Positions 53,723 to 61,733 of a DNA stretch of 64,000 nt are shown here, one piece after another (the first letter of the stretch is position 1; each line of letters begins with the position of its first letter). The stretch comes from Sphaerisporangium corydalis (GTDB lineage: Bacteria; Actinomycetota; Actinomycetes; Streptosporangiales; Streptosporangiaceae): assembly GCF_025506355.1 (NCBI RefSeq), contig NZ_JANZYP010000029.1, forward strand, positions 35,578 through 99,577, written 5' to 3'. The notes beneath the pieces are model-generated. The model was not told where the DNA came from. It saw only the letters and a program-made list of their open reading frames with translations, and did not search any database. The position numbers were made by a program, and so were the translations under genes.

Positions 53723-54646
53723 ATGAGGCGAATAATCACCACCGCGGCGGTCGCTCTGACCGCGGTGTTCACCCTAGGCGCGTGTGGTGGCGGGGACCCG
53801 CTCGACACCACCAGCAGTGCGAGCGCGGCCCCCAGCGCGTCCGGTTCCGCCGCCGGCGGTGCGAAGGTCGTCGTCGGGTCGGCGAACTTCCCCGAGAACG
53901 TCCTGCTCGCCTCGATCTACTCCCAGGCCCTCCAGGCCAAGGGCGTCCAGGTCGAGGAGAAGTTCAACATCGGCAGCCGTGAGGTCATCTACGACCAGGT
54001 CAAGAGCGGCGCGCTGACGGTGCTCCCCGAGTACAACGGGGGTCTGCTCAGCTTCCTGGACCCGAAGAGCACCGCCGCCAGCACCGACGACGTCAACACC
54101 GAGCTCAAGTCCAAGCTGGCCACCGAGCTGGAGATCCTCGACTCGTCCCCGGCCCAGGACAACGACTCGCTGACGGTGTCCAAGGACACCGCCACCAAGA
54201 ACAGCCTGACGACGATCGAGGACCTGGCCAAGGTCGCCAAGGACTTCGTCGTGGGCGGCCCGCCGGAGTTCAAGAAGCGCCGTGAGGCCCAGTTCAAGGA
54301 CGTGTACGGCATCACGTTCAAGGAGTGGAAGCCGACCGGCGACACCACGGCCGACGCGATCAAGAGCGACGCGGTCCAGGTGGGCAACGTCTTCACGACC
54401 GACCCGAAGATCCTGATCAACGGCCTCGTGTCGCTGCAGGACCCGAAGAACGTCTTCAGCGCCCAGAACGTGACGCCGCTGGTCAACAAGGCCGGCGCCA
54501 ACGACACCGTGCGCACGACGCTCAACGCCATCTCCGCCAAGCTCGACACCAACGCGCTGGTCGACCTGATGAAGCGCGTTGCCGTCGACAAGGACGACCC
54601 GCCCGCGGTGGCCAAGGACTGGCTGACGCAGAACGGTCTCGCCTGA
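53723..54646 (+). CDS. glycine betaine/choline-binding lipoprotein
   Basis: 307 residues from ATG with GGAAGGGA upstream. Lipobox FTLGACGG, Ser/Ala tether, then an OpuAC fold: VVVGSANFPENVLLASIYSQ, EVIYDQVKSGALTVLPEYNG, and DSLTVSKDTATKNSLTTIED. Captures betaine, choline or a similar compatible solute outside the membrane. Followed by a strong terminator. Confidence 0.92.
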   Translation: MRRIITTAAVALTAVFTLGACGGGDPLDTTSSASAAPSASGSAAGGAKVVVGSANFPENVLLASIYSQALQAKGVQVEEKFNIGSREVIYDQVKSGALTVLPEYNGGLLSFLDPKSTAASTDDVNTELKSKLATELEILDSSPAQDNDSLTVSKDTATKNSLTTIEDLAKVAKDFVVGGPPEFKKRREAQFKDVYGITFKEWKPTGDTTADAIKSDAVQVGNVFTTDPKILINGLVSLQDPKNVFSAQNVTPLVNKAGANDTVRTTLNAISAKLDTNALVDLMKRVAVDKDDPPAVAKDWLTQNGLA

Positions 54647-54676
54647 CCCGCTGCCCGGTTCGCCTGCTGACCTGGT

Positions 54677-54714
54677 GAAAGGCCCTTTCTGGGAATGCCC
54701 GGGAAGGGCCTTTC
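54677..54714 (+). terminator. rho-independent terminator of the osmoprotectant operon
   Basis: GAAAGGCCCTTTC (54677-54689) and GGAAGGGCCTTTC (54702-54714) form a 12 of 13-bp stem with 12-nt loop, 30 nt after the stop. The remainder of 54647-54997 shows no gene; AT-richer sequence at 54720-54830 may hold the promoter of the next gene. Confidence 0.85.
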
Positions 54715-54997
54715 GCATTGTCGGCACTTCTCGGCATTCAATGCTTTATATCGGCGCCTGTCCAAAGGTTGTGTCGTTTGCCCGTTAGATCGGGTTCCGA
54801 TACGATCCTCGACACTGTCAGTCAGGATTTCGGGTGGACCTGAGGCAAGCCGGTCGCGAGGGCGCGACCAGCGGTTCACCGCGTGGATCGACCGTCGATG
54901 AGCCGCCCGGGAACGCGCCGGGACGCGCCACGACCCGCAGGCGGCGTCGCCCGCGTGGGCAGGTCATGACCGAGGAACACAACGGAGGCGGCCCCCC

Positions 54998-55870
54998 ATG
55001 ACATCACAGCCCGACGAGGCCGGCATGGGACCAGGTTCGCCCGCGGGCGTCGACCCCGACGTGCCCAACGTGGCCAGGATGTACGACTACTACCTGGGCG
55101 GCAAGGACAACTACGCCGCCGACAGGGAAGCGGCCCAGCGTGTCATCGACGTGTTCCCGCAGACGCCCCAGCTCGCGCGGGTCAACCGGGCGTTCCTGCA
55201 GAACGCGGTGCGGCACCTGGCCGGCGAGGCGGGCATCCGGCAGTTCCTCGACATCGGCAGCGGGCTTCCGACCCGCGAGAACGTGCACCAGGTGGCACAG
55301 GGCATCGACCCGGACGCGCGGGTCGTGTACGTGGACCGGGACCCGGTCGCGCTGGCGCACGCCCGCGCGCTGCTGGTCGAGAACGACCTGACCCGCGTGA
55401 TGCAGGGCGACCTTCGCCGGCCCGACGAGATCCTCGCCCAGAAGGAACTGTCGGAGATCATCGACTTCTCGCAGCCGGTGGCCATCCTGCTGATCTTCGT
55501 GCTGCACTTCGTCAGGGACAACGAGAACCCGTACGAGATCGTGAAGACGCTCATGGACGCGGCGGCCCCCGGGTCCTATCTGGTCCTGTCGCACGCCGAG
55601 CGCGACACGCGCCTCCTCGACGGGGTACCCGTCTACGACGCGGCGACCTCCCCGGCGGTGCTCCGCTCCTACGACGAGATCGCCCGCTTCTTCGAGGGCC
55701 TGGAGCCCGTCGACCCCCGGCCCCAGGACGGCGGCCCGGACAACGACATCGAGACCCCCGAACAGGCCGCCTCAGGCGTCGTCCGCCTCGGCACCTGGCG
55801 CTCCCGCTGGCCCACCTTCCACTCCGACGCCCCCCTCCCCGCCTTCTCCGGCGTAGCCCGCAAAAACTGA
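54998..55870 (+). CDS. SAM-dependent methyltransferase (PF04672/DUF574 type)
   Basis: 290 residues, ATG with GGAGG 9 nt upstream. The actinobacterial family signature is plain: PDVPNVARMYDYYLGGKDNY, DREAA, ARVNRAFLQNAVRHLA, FLDIGSGLPTRENVHQVAQG, VVYVDRDPVALAHARALL, and ILIFVLHFVRDNENPYEIV. Members are very numerous in actinomycetes and mostly of unknown substrate. It ends next to repeat copy R3, at the border of the right-hand accessory region. Confidence 0.93.
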   Translation: MTSQPDEAGMGPGSPAGVDPDVPNVARMYDYYLGGKDNYAADREAAQRVIDVFPQTPQLARVNRAFLQNAVRHLAGEAGIRQFLDIGSGLPTRENVHQVAQGIDPDARVVYVDRDPVALAHARALLVENDLTRVMQGDLRRPDEILAQKELSEIIDFSQPVAILLIFVLHFVRDNENPYEIVKTLMDAAAPGSYLVLSHAERDTRLLDGVPVYDAATSPAVLRSYDEIARFFEGLEPVDPRPQDGGPDNDIETPEQAASGVVRLGTWRSRWPTFHSDAPLPAFSGVARKN

Positions 55871-55902
55871 CCTATACGCCTTCTGCCTCGCCTCAAAGGC
55901 AT

Positions 55903-55945
55903 CGTCCTCGCCTTCGGCTCGGGCGTTTTTCGGGAGCCTGGCGGC
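55903..55945 (+). repeat. dispersed GC-rich repeat, copy R3
   Basis: CGTCCTCGCCTTCGGCTCGG, then GCGTTTTTCGGGAGCCTGGCGGC, 33 nt after the methyltransferase stop. Confidence 0.7.
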
Positions 55946-55961
55946 CCATCTTGGCCGCCGA

Positions 55962-56400
55962 CCGGCACCTAGCAACGAGAACATGTTTGTCGCCCGCGAT
56001 GAGCTGGTCGGACGCTTCCATGGGTTCGTCGTCCCCCGAGTGAATGGTCCTCGCCTTGGGCTCGGGCGTTTTTTTGGAGCCTCGCGGCCTACCTCGGCCG
56101 CCGAACACGCCTTTCCCGGTTGATCACCACTTAAGGCGTCAGCTTCGCCGTACGGCGGCACTCCAATGACCATAAGTCGTTCTACCGCACCGACCCCGTC
56201 AGCACCGAGCGCTGGCGCCGTGGATCGTGATGCGGGTATCCGCCACCCCGTGTGGCACCGCGACGACCGCAACCTCTTTCTGCTCGCAGAGTTGGTTCAG
56301 GATTGGGCGCCGACGCGGAGGGGTGTGGTGCGGCGAAGTCGGCGCCTTGTGCGGTGGTCGACCGGTGTCCGCATATTGAGACCAGGCGAGGACCATATTC
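55962..56400 (+). repeat. direct-repeat segment A (GntR 3'-end remnant, repeat copy R4, decayed right end)
   Basis: Begins with a degenerate copy of the 3' end of the GntR gene (minus-strand reading DDEPMEASDQLIAGDKHVLV), continues with repeat copy R4 (56045-56088) and about 300 bp of non-coding DNA (for example GCGCCGACGCGGAGGGGTGT and GCGCCTTGTGCGGTGGTCGA), and ends in a truncated repeat end (GGCGAGGACC near 56390). The same series of elements recurs at 61088-61471, 5.1 kb away in the same orientation. No gene is present in 55871-56429. Confidence 0.7.
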
Positions 56401-56429
56401 GACGTCCCTCTCATAGCCCCGCAAGCTGA

Positions 56430-57008
56430 TTAGTACGCCTGTTGCCCCGCTTCAAAGACACCTCGTACGTTCGGCCATTCCTCCCGTATCACGCTGTAGT
56501 AGACGGAATGGCGAACGTACCCGTCGCGTAGGATCCGATGGTTTCGGAACACCCCCTCGCGGGTCGCGCCCAGCCCTTCGATCGCGCGCTGCGACCGGAC
56601 GTTGCGACTGTCGGTCTTGAACACGACCCGGATGGCGTCCAGCCGGTCGAAGGCATGCCGCATCAGGAGGAAGGCCGCGTCCCGCGCCGCCCCCGTACGC
56701 CACCGGCTGGGCGTCACCCAGGCCCACCCGATTTCCAGCCCGCGATGGGCGGGCTGGATGTCGATATAACTGATGCTGCCGATCGCCAGCCCGGTCCGCC
56801 GCTCGACGATCGCGAAGGCCAGCCGCTCACCCCTCCGCTGCTCGTCCAGGGCGTCCGCGACGAGCCCGGCCACGTGCGGCGCCGGCTCGTCCATGTAGGT
56901 CCAGACCTCGTCATGCCTAGCGGCATCGGTCAGCCCGGCCACATGCCCGTCCCCCAGCGGCTCCAGCCTGACGACCTTACCTTCGAGAACAACAGGTTCG
57001 ATACGCAC
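56430..57008 (-). CDS. GNAT N-acetyltransferase
   Basis: 192 residues from GTG, 9 nt after the GntR stop. RimJ/RimL-type GNAT: VVRLEPLGDGHVAGLTDAAR, IGSISYIDIQPAHRGLEIGW, the acetyl-CoA loop region WRTGAARDAAFLLMRHAF (diverged from Q/RxxGxG/A), and FKTDSRNVRSQRAIEGLGAT, REGVFRNHRILRDGY. Acetylates an amine of a protein, antibiotic or metabolite; target unknown. Co-transcribed with and probably controlled by the GntR gene. Confidence 0.9.
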   Translation of the reverse strand: MRIEPVVLEGKVVRLEPLGDGHVAGLTDAARHDEVWTYMDEPAPHVAGLVADALDEQRRGERLAFAIVERRTGLAIGSISYIDIQPAHRGLEIGWAWVTPSRWRTGAARDAAFLLMRHAFDRLDAIRVVFKTDSRNVRSQRAIEGLGATREGVFRNHRILRDGYVRHSVYYSVIREEWPNVRGVFEAGQQAY

Positions 57009-57017
57009 ACGACGCCC

Positions 57018-57803
57018 CTATCCGGCCGGCACCTTGTAGACGAGAACATGCTTGTCGCCCGCCATGAGCTGGTCGAACGCCTCCACAGGTTTGTCGTCCG
57101 CGTCATAGGCGATGCGCACGACCCGCACCACGCACGCCCCGGGACCCAGCCGCAGCACGGACGTCTCCTCCGGCGTCGGCATCCGGAAACTCAGCTCGTC
57201 GACGAAATAGGCGATCGGCCCTCCGTTGGCCTCTTCCAGAACGGCGAGCACCCCCTCCTCGACGGGCTCCTCCCGCGCGATGGCTGTCTCACGGACCAGT
57301 TCGTGCACGTAGTAGCTGTCGCCCAGTTGATACGGCTCCTCGTCCACCAACATCACCCGACGCCGCGCCAGTAATTCGGTGCCTTCGGGAACGGCAAGCC
57401 AACGGGCCGTCTCCTCGGTCGCGGGTACGGGCCCGACGCTGATGATCCGCTGGCGTCCTATCCCGCCCTGACGAGCCACCTCAGCGTTGAACGTCGCCGC
57501 GTTGTTCTCCGCCCGGCGGTCGCGCTTGTCCTGATCCATGGCCATGACCCGGATCGGTCGGATCTCGCGGACGTACGTGCCCTGGCCTTGTCCTGAACCG
57601 ATCAACCCCTGCGACTTCAGGGCCGAGAGTGCGAGCCGCACCGTCGTCCTGGAGGCGTTGAATCGTTCGGCCAGCTCACGTTCAGGTGGTAGCCGTTCGC
57701 CAGGACCGAGGTCGCCCCGAGTGATCGCCCCACGTAGTGCGGTGGCGAGGCTCACATGGCGGGGTTCCACCGGAGTGGGTTCCCCCTCCGAGCTCATCGT
57801 CAT
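57018..57803 (-). CDS. GntR-family regulator (UTRA/HutC subfamily)
   Basis: 261 residues from ATG at 57803; a longer frame runs into an operator and is not used. Winged HTH: LPPERELAERFNASRTTVRL, ALSALKSQGLIGSGQGQGTY; then the UTRA domain (ELLARRRVMLVDEEPYQLGD, YVHELVRET) and the ending VEAFDQLMAGDKHVLVYKVP. Two identical palindromes CTTGGTA-N2-TACCAAG lie 52 and 98 bp upstream of its start, so it is probably autorepressed. Such GntR proteins regulate transfer genes of actinomycete integrative elements as well as metabolic genes. Degenerate copies of its 3' end exist at 55962 and 61088. Confidence 0.92.
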   Translation of the reverse strand: MTMSSEGEPTPVEPRHVSLATALRGAITRGDLGPGERLPPERELAERFNASRTTVRLALSALKSQGLIGSGQGQGTYVREIRPIRVMAMDQDKRDRRAENNAATFNAEVARQGGIGRQRIISVGPVPATEETARWLAVPEGTELLARRRVMLVDEEPYQLGDSYYVHELVRETAIAREEPVEEGVLAVLEEANGGPIAYFVDELSFRMPTPEETSVLRLGPGACVVRVVRIAYDADDKPVEAFDQLMAGDKHVLVYKVPAG

Positions 57804-57854
57804 CAAGTTCCATCCGTCGGGATCGTGTCCTTGCGTTGAGTCGCATTCTAACCA

Positions 57855-57870
57855 CTTGGTAGGTACCAAG
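57855..57870. promoter_or_regulatory. GntR operator 1 (CTTGGTA-GG-TACCAAG)
   Basis: Perfect 7-2-7 palindrome; centre-to-centre distance to operator 2 is 46 bp. Confidence 0.75.
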
Positions 57871-57900
57871 CATTGACAGGCTGTGTGCCTGCCTGCTGTC

Positions 57901-57916
57901 CTTGGTATGTACCAAG
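57901..57916. promoter_or_regulatory. GntR operator 2 (CTTGGTA-TG-TACCAAG)
   Basis: Same arms as operator 1. It lies between the GntR gene and the divergent ATPase gene and could influence both. Confidence 0.75.
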
Positions 57917-58028
57917 CGTGACCGAATGGCCGCGCCCCGTAGCGATCCTGTCGGGGCTTCGGCGCGCCTGAATACGACTACTTCAAGTGATGCATCGGTC
58001 GCAATTCGATCATAGGAAGGACGGCGAC

Positions 58029-58523
58029 ATGGAAGGGACCACCAGCCGCCAAGGAACAGACGCCTCCCCAGACCCGACGGCCCACGCGAAAACAGACGCG
58101 GACCTCCAAGCCCCCGAGGTATTCGCCGTCCAGCCAGGGCAGGCGACAGCCGTTCAGGTGTTCGCCGGGCTCGCTGGGCAAGTGGTGGCCGTCCGGGCGT
58201 TCGTACGGAAGACCCTCGCTGACCCCCACTTCAAGGCGGCGGTGGAGGACGTCGAACTGCTGGCCACCGAGCTGGTCACCAATTCCATCCGCTACAGCAG
58301 GTCGAGAGATACCGGGACCGTGCGGGTCATGATCGTCACCGGGGAGACGGTCCGCGTGGAGGTGCAGGACGACGGATCAGACACCTCCGTACCGACCGCC
58401 GGCACCGCTGGGCCCATGGACGTCACCGGACGCGGGCTCATGCTCGTTGAGGCACTGTCGACCAGCTTCGGCGTTCGAGTGGAAGAACACAGCACGACGA
58501 CCTGGTTCGAATCAACCCCATGA
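58029..58523 (+). CDS. HATPase_c anti-sigma-type kinase/ATP-binding protein
   Basis: 164 residues from ATG with AGGAAGG upstream. After a 50-residue leader, the GHKL ATPase fold: N box LLATELVTNSIRYSRSR, G1 box VEVQDDGSDTSVP, G2 box MDVTGRGLMLVEALS. RsbW/SpoIIAB-type proteins bind sigma or antagonist proteins; the many actinomycete single-domain copies usually pair with XRE/DUF397 genes. Paralogous to the gene at 62820; both are followed by the same repeat and the same flavin-reductase sequence. Confidence 0.9.
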   Translation: MEGTTSRQGTDASPDPTAHAKTDADLQAPEVFAVQPGQATAVQVFAGLAGQVVAVRAFVRKTLADPHFKAAVEDVELLATELVTNSIRYSRSRDTGTVRVMIVTGETVRVEVQDDGSDTSVPTAGTAGPMDVTGRGLMLVEALSTSFGVRVEEHSTTTWFESTP

Positions 58524-58597
58524 CCCCTGCAGTCGCCCGGCCACATCCACGAGGTGGGTGAGGGAAGGGGGTGAACGAGGGTTGAGGCGGACAGGGG

Positions 58598-58641
58598 AGG
58601 TCGCCAGGCTCAGGAATACGCCCGAGTCGTAGGCGAGGACC
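58598..58641 (-). repeat. dispersed GC-rich repeat, copy R8
   Basis: Minus orientation: GGTCCTCGCCTACGACTCGG, GCGTATTCCTGAGCCTGGCGAC. Located between the ATPase gene and the truncated flavin reductase, as copy R11 is at 63469. Confidence 0.7.
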
Positions 58642-58688
58642 GTTGGGACTTGGTGATGGGTGGGGGATCGGTGGTAGGAGTGGGGGTC

Positions 58689-58868
58689 ATGAACGAGTTC
58701 GTGGAGGCAATGGGGCAGCTTGTCGCGGGGGTGACCGTGGTCACGGTCCGGGATGGGCGGGATGACATCGGCACCACGGTCACCACGTTCTCGTCGTTGT
58801 CGGCCGACCCGCCTATGGTGATGCTCAGCTTGATCTCCTCCGGGTATCTCTGCGAGGTGCTGCTCCGC
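58689..58868 (+). pseudogene. truncated flavin reductase (duplicate of the gene at 63558)
   Basis: Encodes MNEFVEAMGQLVAGVTVVTV and FSSLSADPPMVMLSLISSGY, then leaves the flavin-reductase sequence after EVLLR. Over 222 bp (58647-58868) it differs from 63516-63737 by one base (A for C at 58831, Met for Leu). Only about 60 of roughly 160 residues remain, so the product cannot be active. The break point borders the rhodanese gene. Confidence 0.85.
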
Positions 58869-58936
58869 TACCGGGGGACGGGCAAGGCTTTTCTCGTCAC
58901 CCTTCCCGGGTGGGGGTCAGGTCCCCGGGTTGGGGG

Positions 58937-59263
58937 TCAGGCGGATTCGGTGGGGAGGCCGGCGTCGGCCCAGTCCTCGATGCCCTCGCGGTATTTGCGG
59001 AGGTTGGTGTAGCCGAGGGCGGTGAGCCGGTCGGCGACCTGTCCGCTGTTGGGGCACGCGGGGTTGGAGCAGTAGGTGACGATCGGCGCGTCGAGGTCGG
59101 GCAGCAGTGTGGGTGCCAGGTCGTCGACATCGTTCCTGACCAGGGCGACAGCACCTGGCAGATGCTGCTTCGCGTAGTACTCCCCGCCCAGCGCGTCGAC
59201 GACGGTCACGGTGCCCGCATCGATCGCTGTCTTCAGCTCGTCACGGGTGATGAGTGCGGTCAT
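58937..59263 (-). CDS. rhodanese-like sulfurtransferase
   Basis: 108 residues from ATG at 59263 with GGAGG 7 nt upstream. Single rhodanese domain: LKTAIDAGTVTVVDALGGEY, YAKQHLPGAVAL, the active-site Cys in IVTYCSNPACPNSG, then LRKYREGIEDWADAGLP. Transfers sulfane sulfur or acts in redox signalling. Two operators 32 bp apart lie upstream, so expression is regulated, by a factor not encoded next to it. Confidence 0.9.
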   Translation of the reverse strand: MTALITRDELKTAIDAGTVTVVDALGGEYYAKQHLPGAVALVRNDVDDLAPTLLPDLDAPIVTYCSNPACPNSGQVADRLTALGYTNLRKYREGIEDWADAGLPTESA

Positions 59264-59283
59264 GTCACTACCTCCGATGGAAT

Positions 59284-59329
59284 CGGACCATAGTCCGGTT
59301 GTGTCACGACAATAACGGACCGCAGTCCG
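59284..59329. promoter_or_regulatory. pair of operators CGGAC-N4-GTCCG upstream of the rhodanese gene
   Basis: Sites at 59284-59297 (centre CATA) and 59316-59329 (centre CGCA), same orientation, centres 32 bp apart (three helical turns). The stretch 59264-59630 holds no gene; besides these sites it is notably AT-richer than the surroundings at 59440-59630 and probably contains the promoter of the DprA-like gene. Confidence 0.6.
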
Positions 59330-59630
59330 ATTCGGCAACGTCCCTCGGCTCTGTGACGCTCGGCCATCGCCGTGCGCGTCAATCAAGGAGCGTCACGGCA
59401 AGGCGCGGACGGAAGCGTGTAACTGTCTACCCGGGTCCTTGTAGCATTGTTCTCGTACTCAAAGTGATCGTCCAGTGACCGTGTGTCAGTGGCGTCAGAT
59501 CCCTGTCTGCAGGTAATTACGGACAGCTGTTAAATTGGACATGTCTAGTACTACCTGGTGTTTTGGTCATATCTTTTCCGACACTGCTGTACCGTATGAC
59601 ACGCATTCGAACATTTGTTTGGAGAGTAGG

Positions 59631-60608
59631 ATGCGGATCACTGAAGAGCAGTCACGGCTGCTCGCCATATGCATGATCAAGGGCGTGAGCTGGTACTTCA
59701 TCGCTCGCGAGGCTCAACGCCTGGACGGCCTGGCGCGCTTGTGGTCGGGCGACATCATCGAATGCTCGCCCGAGGCGACCAAGGCCCGAGCCCTCATCAA
59801 TGACAACGCCTCCGAGCTCGGCCGCCACGTCAAGTCCGCCATCCAGGAGGCGGAGCGCGCCGCCGACGCCGGGGCCCGGCTTGTCACCGTCCTGGACCAG
59901 GAGTACCCCGCCACCCTGCGACTCATTTTCAACCCTCCGCCGTTCCTGTTCGTTCGTGGAGAACTTCGCGACGCGGACCTGCGCAGCGTGGCCGTCGTCG
60001 GTACCCGGCAGGCGAGCGAGGACGGGCTACGCCGGGCACGCCGGATGTCCGGCCTGCTCACCGAACATCAGGTCACCGTCGTGTCCGGCCTCGCCCGAGG
60101 CATCGACACCGCAGCGCACACCGCAGCACTCGACACCGGCGGCAGGACGATCGCGGTCGTAGGAACCGGCATCCTGCGCTGCTACCCGGCCGAGAACCGC
60201 GCCCTTGCCGACCGCATCGCCGAGAGCGGCGCCGTGGTCTCCCAGTTCTGGCCGGACGCCAACGGCGCGACCTACACCTTCCCCCGCCGCAACGTCACCA
60301 TGTCCGGCATCGCGCAAGGCACGGTGGTGATCGAGGCCGCCAGCACGTCCGGGGCGAAGATGCAGGCCCGCCTGGCGCTGGAACATGGCAAGAGGGTGTT
60401 CCTGCTACGGAGCCTCACCGAGGCTCAACCATGGGCGCAGGAGTACGTCAAGACACGCGGGGCGCTCATGGTCGAAGACGTGGACGATGTCGTGAAGAGC
60501 CTGTCCAGCCCGGACCGGATTCAGGAAGTCAACGCGTCCCGCGCTCAGCTCACCCTGGAATTCGAGGACATGAAGCTGGGGGAGTCGGCGCCCGAGGCGC
60601 TGTGGTGA
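59631..60608 (+). CDS. DprA/Smf-like SLOG-fold protein
   Basis: 325 residues from ATG at 59631 with GGAGAG upstream. SLOG Rossmann fold of DprA: PPPFLFVRGELRDADLRSVA, VVGTRQASEDGLRRARRMSG, VVSGLARGIDTAAHTAALDT, GGRTIAVVGTGI, and TFPRRNVTMSGIAQGTVVIE. DprA loads RecA on incoming DNA, but a chromosomal dprA normally sits in another context; extra DprA-like genes with a phosphoribosyltransferase next to them occur in accessory regions and may act in defence or nucleotide signalling. The neighbour here is a truncated phosphoribosyltransferase. Its AT-rich promoter region suggests acquisition. Confidence 0.85.
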   Translation: MRITEEQSRLLAICMIKGVSWYFIAREAQRLDGLARLWSGDIIECSPEATKARALINDNASELGRHVKSAIQEAERAADAGARLVTVLDQEYPATLRLIFNPPPFLFVRGELRDADLRSVAVVGTRQASEDGLRRARRMSGLLTEHQVTVVSGLARGIDTAAHTAALDTGGRTIAVVGTGILRCYPAENRALADRIAESGAVVSQFWPDANGATYTFPRRNVTMSGIAQGTVVIEAASTSGAKMQARLALEHGKRVFLLRSLTEAQPWAQEYVKTRGALMVEDVDDVVKSLSSPDRIQEVNASRAQLTLEFEDMKLGESAPEALW

Positions 60609-60612
60609 CCAG

Positions 60613-60921
60613 ATCAGGACGGCCGGCATACGGCGATGGTCCACCTCCGGCCGGGTTCGGCAATTGCCGCTCATCGAGAAGACGCGTGCCACGCCCCGGA
60701 TGCGTGACACCGCTTCTCTTGTTGAGCGGAAGGTCGCGGCGCAGGTGCTGTACGCGGCGCTGAACGTGCCGGACCCGGCTCGGGTGGCAGGACGGCGCGT
60801 CATGGTGTATGACGACGTGTTCACCGCCGGCAGTAGCCTCAACGCGGTCGCCAGGCGGCTCAAGGCGAGTGGCGCGGAGAAGGTGTACGGGCTCACCCTG
60901 GCTCGCGCCCAGTGGCGGTGA
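60613..60921 (+). pseudogene. phosphoribosyltransferase remnant (C-terminal part)
   Basis: The frame reads LPLIEKTRATPRMRDTASLV, ERKVAAQVLYAALNVPDPAR, then the PRPP loop RVMVYDDVFTAGSSLNAVAR and ends KVYGLTLARAQWR. This is the last 85-100 residues of a ComF-like phosphoribosyltransferase; the usual N-terminal half is missing and the only in-frame start is a TTG at 60664. It follows the DprA-like gene by a few bases. The truncation adjoins a repeat-rich segment. Confidence 0.7.
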
Positions 60922-61038
60922 ACCATCCGGCGAGAGCAGGGAAGAGCCAGGCCAGTTCGGAAGTGCGGGAGCCTGCGGGACGACCGGCAGCCGATCCGCG
61001 CGAGCTTTATGCGGTGGTCGACCGGTGGGGGCGGGTGG

Positions 61039-61080
61039 GCCGTCAGGCTCAGGAGAACACTCGAGCCGCAGCGAGGGTCA
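61039..61080 (-). repeat. dispersed GC-rich repeat, copy R9 (degenerate)
   Basis: Minus orientation, diverged: GACCCTCGCTGCGGCTCGAG, TGTTCTCCTGAGCCTGACGGC. Between the phosphoribosyltransferase remnant and direct-repeat segment B. Confidence 0.5.
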
Positions 61081-61087
61081 TTCCGAT

Positions 61088-61471
61088 ACCCGGCCGGCAC
61101 CCTGTAGACGAGAACATGCTTGTCGCCCGCCATGAGCTGGTCGAACACCTTCAGGGGTTCGTCATCCCCTGTCAATGGTCCTCGCCTTCGGCTCGGGCGT
61201 TTTTTGGAGCCTCGCGGCCTACCTCAACCGCCGAACACGCGTTACCGTCAACCACCCCATAAGGCCTCAGCTTTGCCGTACGGCGGCTGCGTGCGGCGCC
61301 CCGAAGACCGCAACCCTTCTGCTCGCAGTGCGGGTTCGGAATTGGGCGCCGACGCGGAGGGGTGTGGTGTGGCGAAGTCGGCGCCTTGTGCGGTGGTCGA
61401 CCGGTGTCCGCGTATTGAGGCCAGGGGAAGCCGCCAGGCTCAGGAAAACGCCCGAGCCGCAGGCGAGGACC
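61088..61471 (+). repeat. direct-repeat segment B, containing a complete ~295-bp inverted-repeat element (R5...R10)
   Basis: Begins with a degenerate 3' end of the GntR gene (minus-strand DDEPLKVFDQLMAGDKHVLV). Then comes R5 (61177-61219; GGTCCTCGCCTTCGGCTCGG, GCGTTTTTTGGAGCCTCGCGGC), about 210 bp of non-coding DNA, and R10 (61430-61471), the inverse of R5. The ~43-bp terminal inverted repeats around a short non-coding core give a MITE-like shape. Segment A (55962-56400) is the second copy. Confidence 0.7.
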
Positions 61472-61706
61472 GTTGTTCGGCACCGAGAGCGAGGGTGAAG
61501 AGGCGCCACTCGTCACGCGTGGATTTCAGGATAGGACCCTCGGGACGCTTGGAATCCCGCACGAGAATCAGCGTCTCGCTAGCAGCTCCGAGATGTGCGT
61601 GGGCAGGTTCGTCCAGGACTGTGATCTCGACGCAAGCACCGCCATCACCATTGCTGTAGCTGCTCTTGCGCCAGGTGCAGAGCGACAGATCGAACGCGGG
61701 TGTCAT
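61440..61706 (-). CDS. DUF397 protein (C-terminus supplied by repeat R10)
   Basis: 88 residues. Typical DUF397 start FDLSLCTWRKSSYSNGDGGA, CVEI, followed by LILVRDSKRPEGPILKSTRD and EWRLFTLALGA, where most family members end. The last 11 residues and the stop codon are encoded by dispersed repeat R10, so the repeat has replaced the natural 3' end. DUF397 proteins are small partners of XRE-DUF5753 regulators in actinomycete developmental or antibiotic control; the XRE gene lies 27 nt upstream. Confidence 0.88.
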   Translation of the reverse strand: MTPAFDLSLCTWRKSSYSNGDGGACVEITVLDEPAHAHLGAASETLILVRDSKRPEGPILKSTRDEWRLFTLALGAEQRSSPAARAFS

Positions 61707-61733
61707 CCCGTACTCCCTTCGTTGACTCCACGG

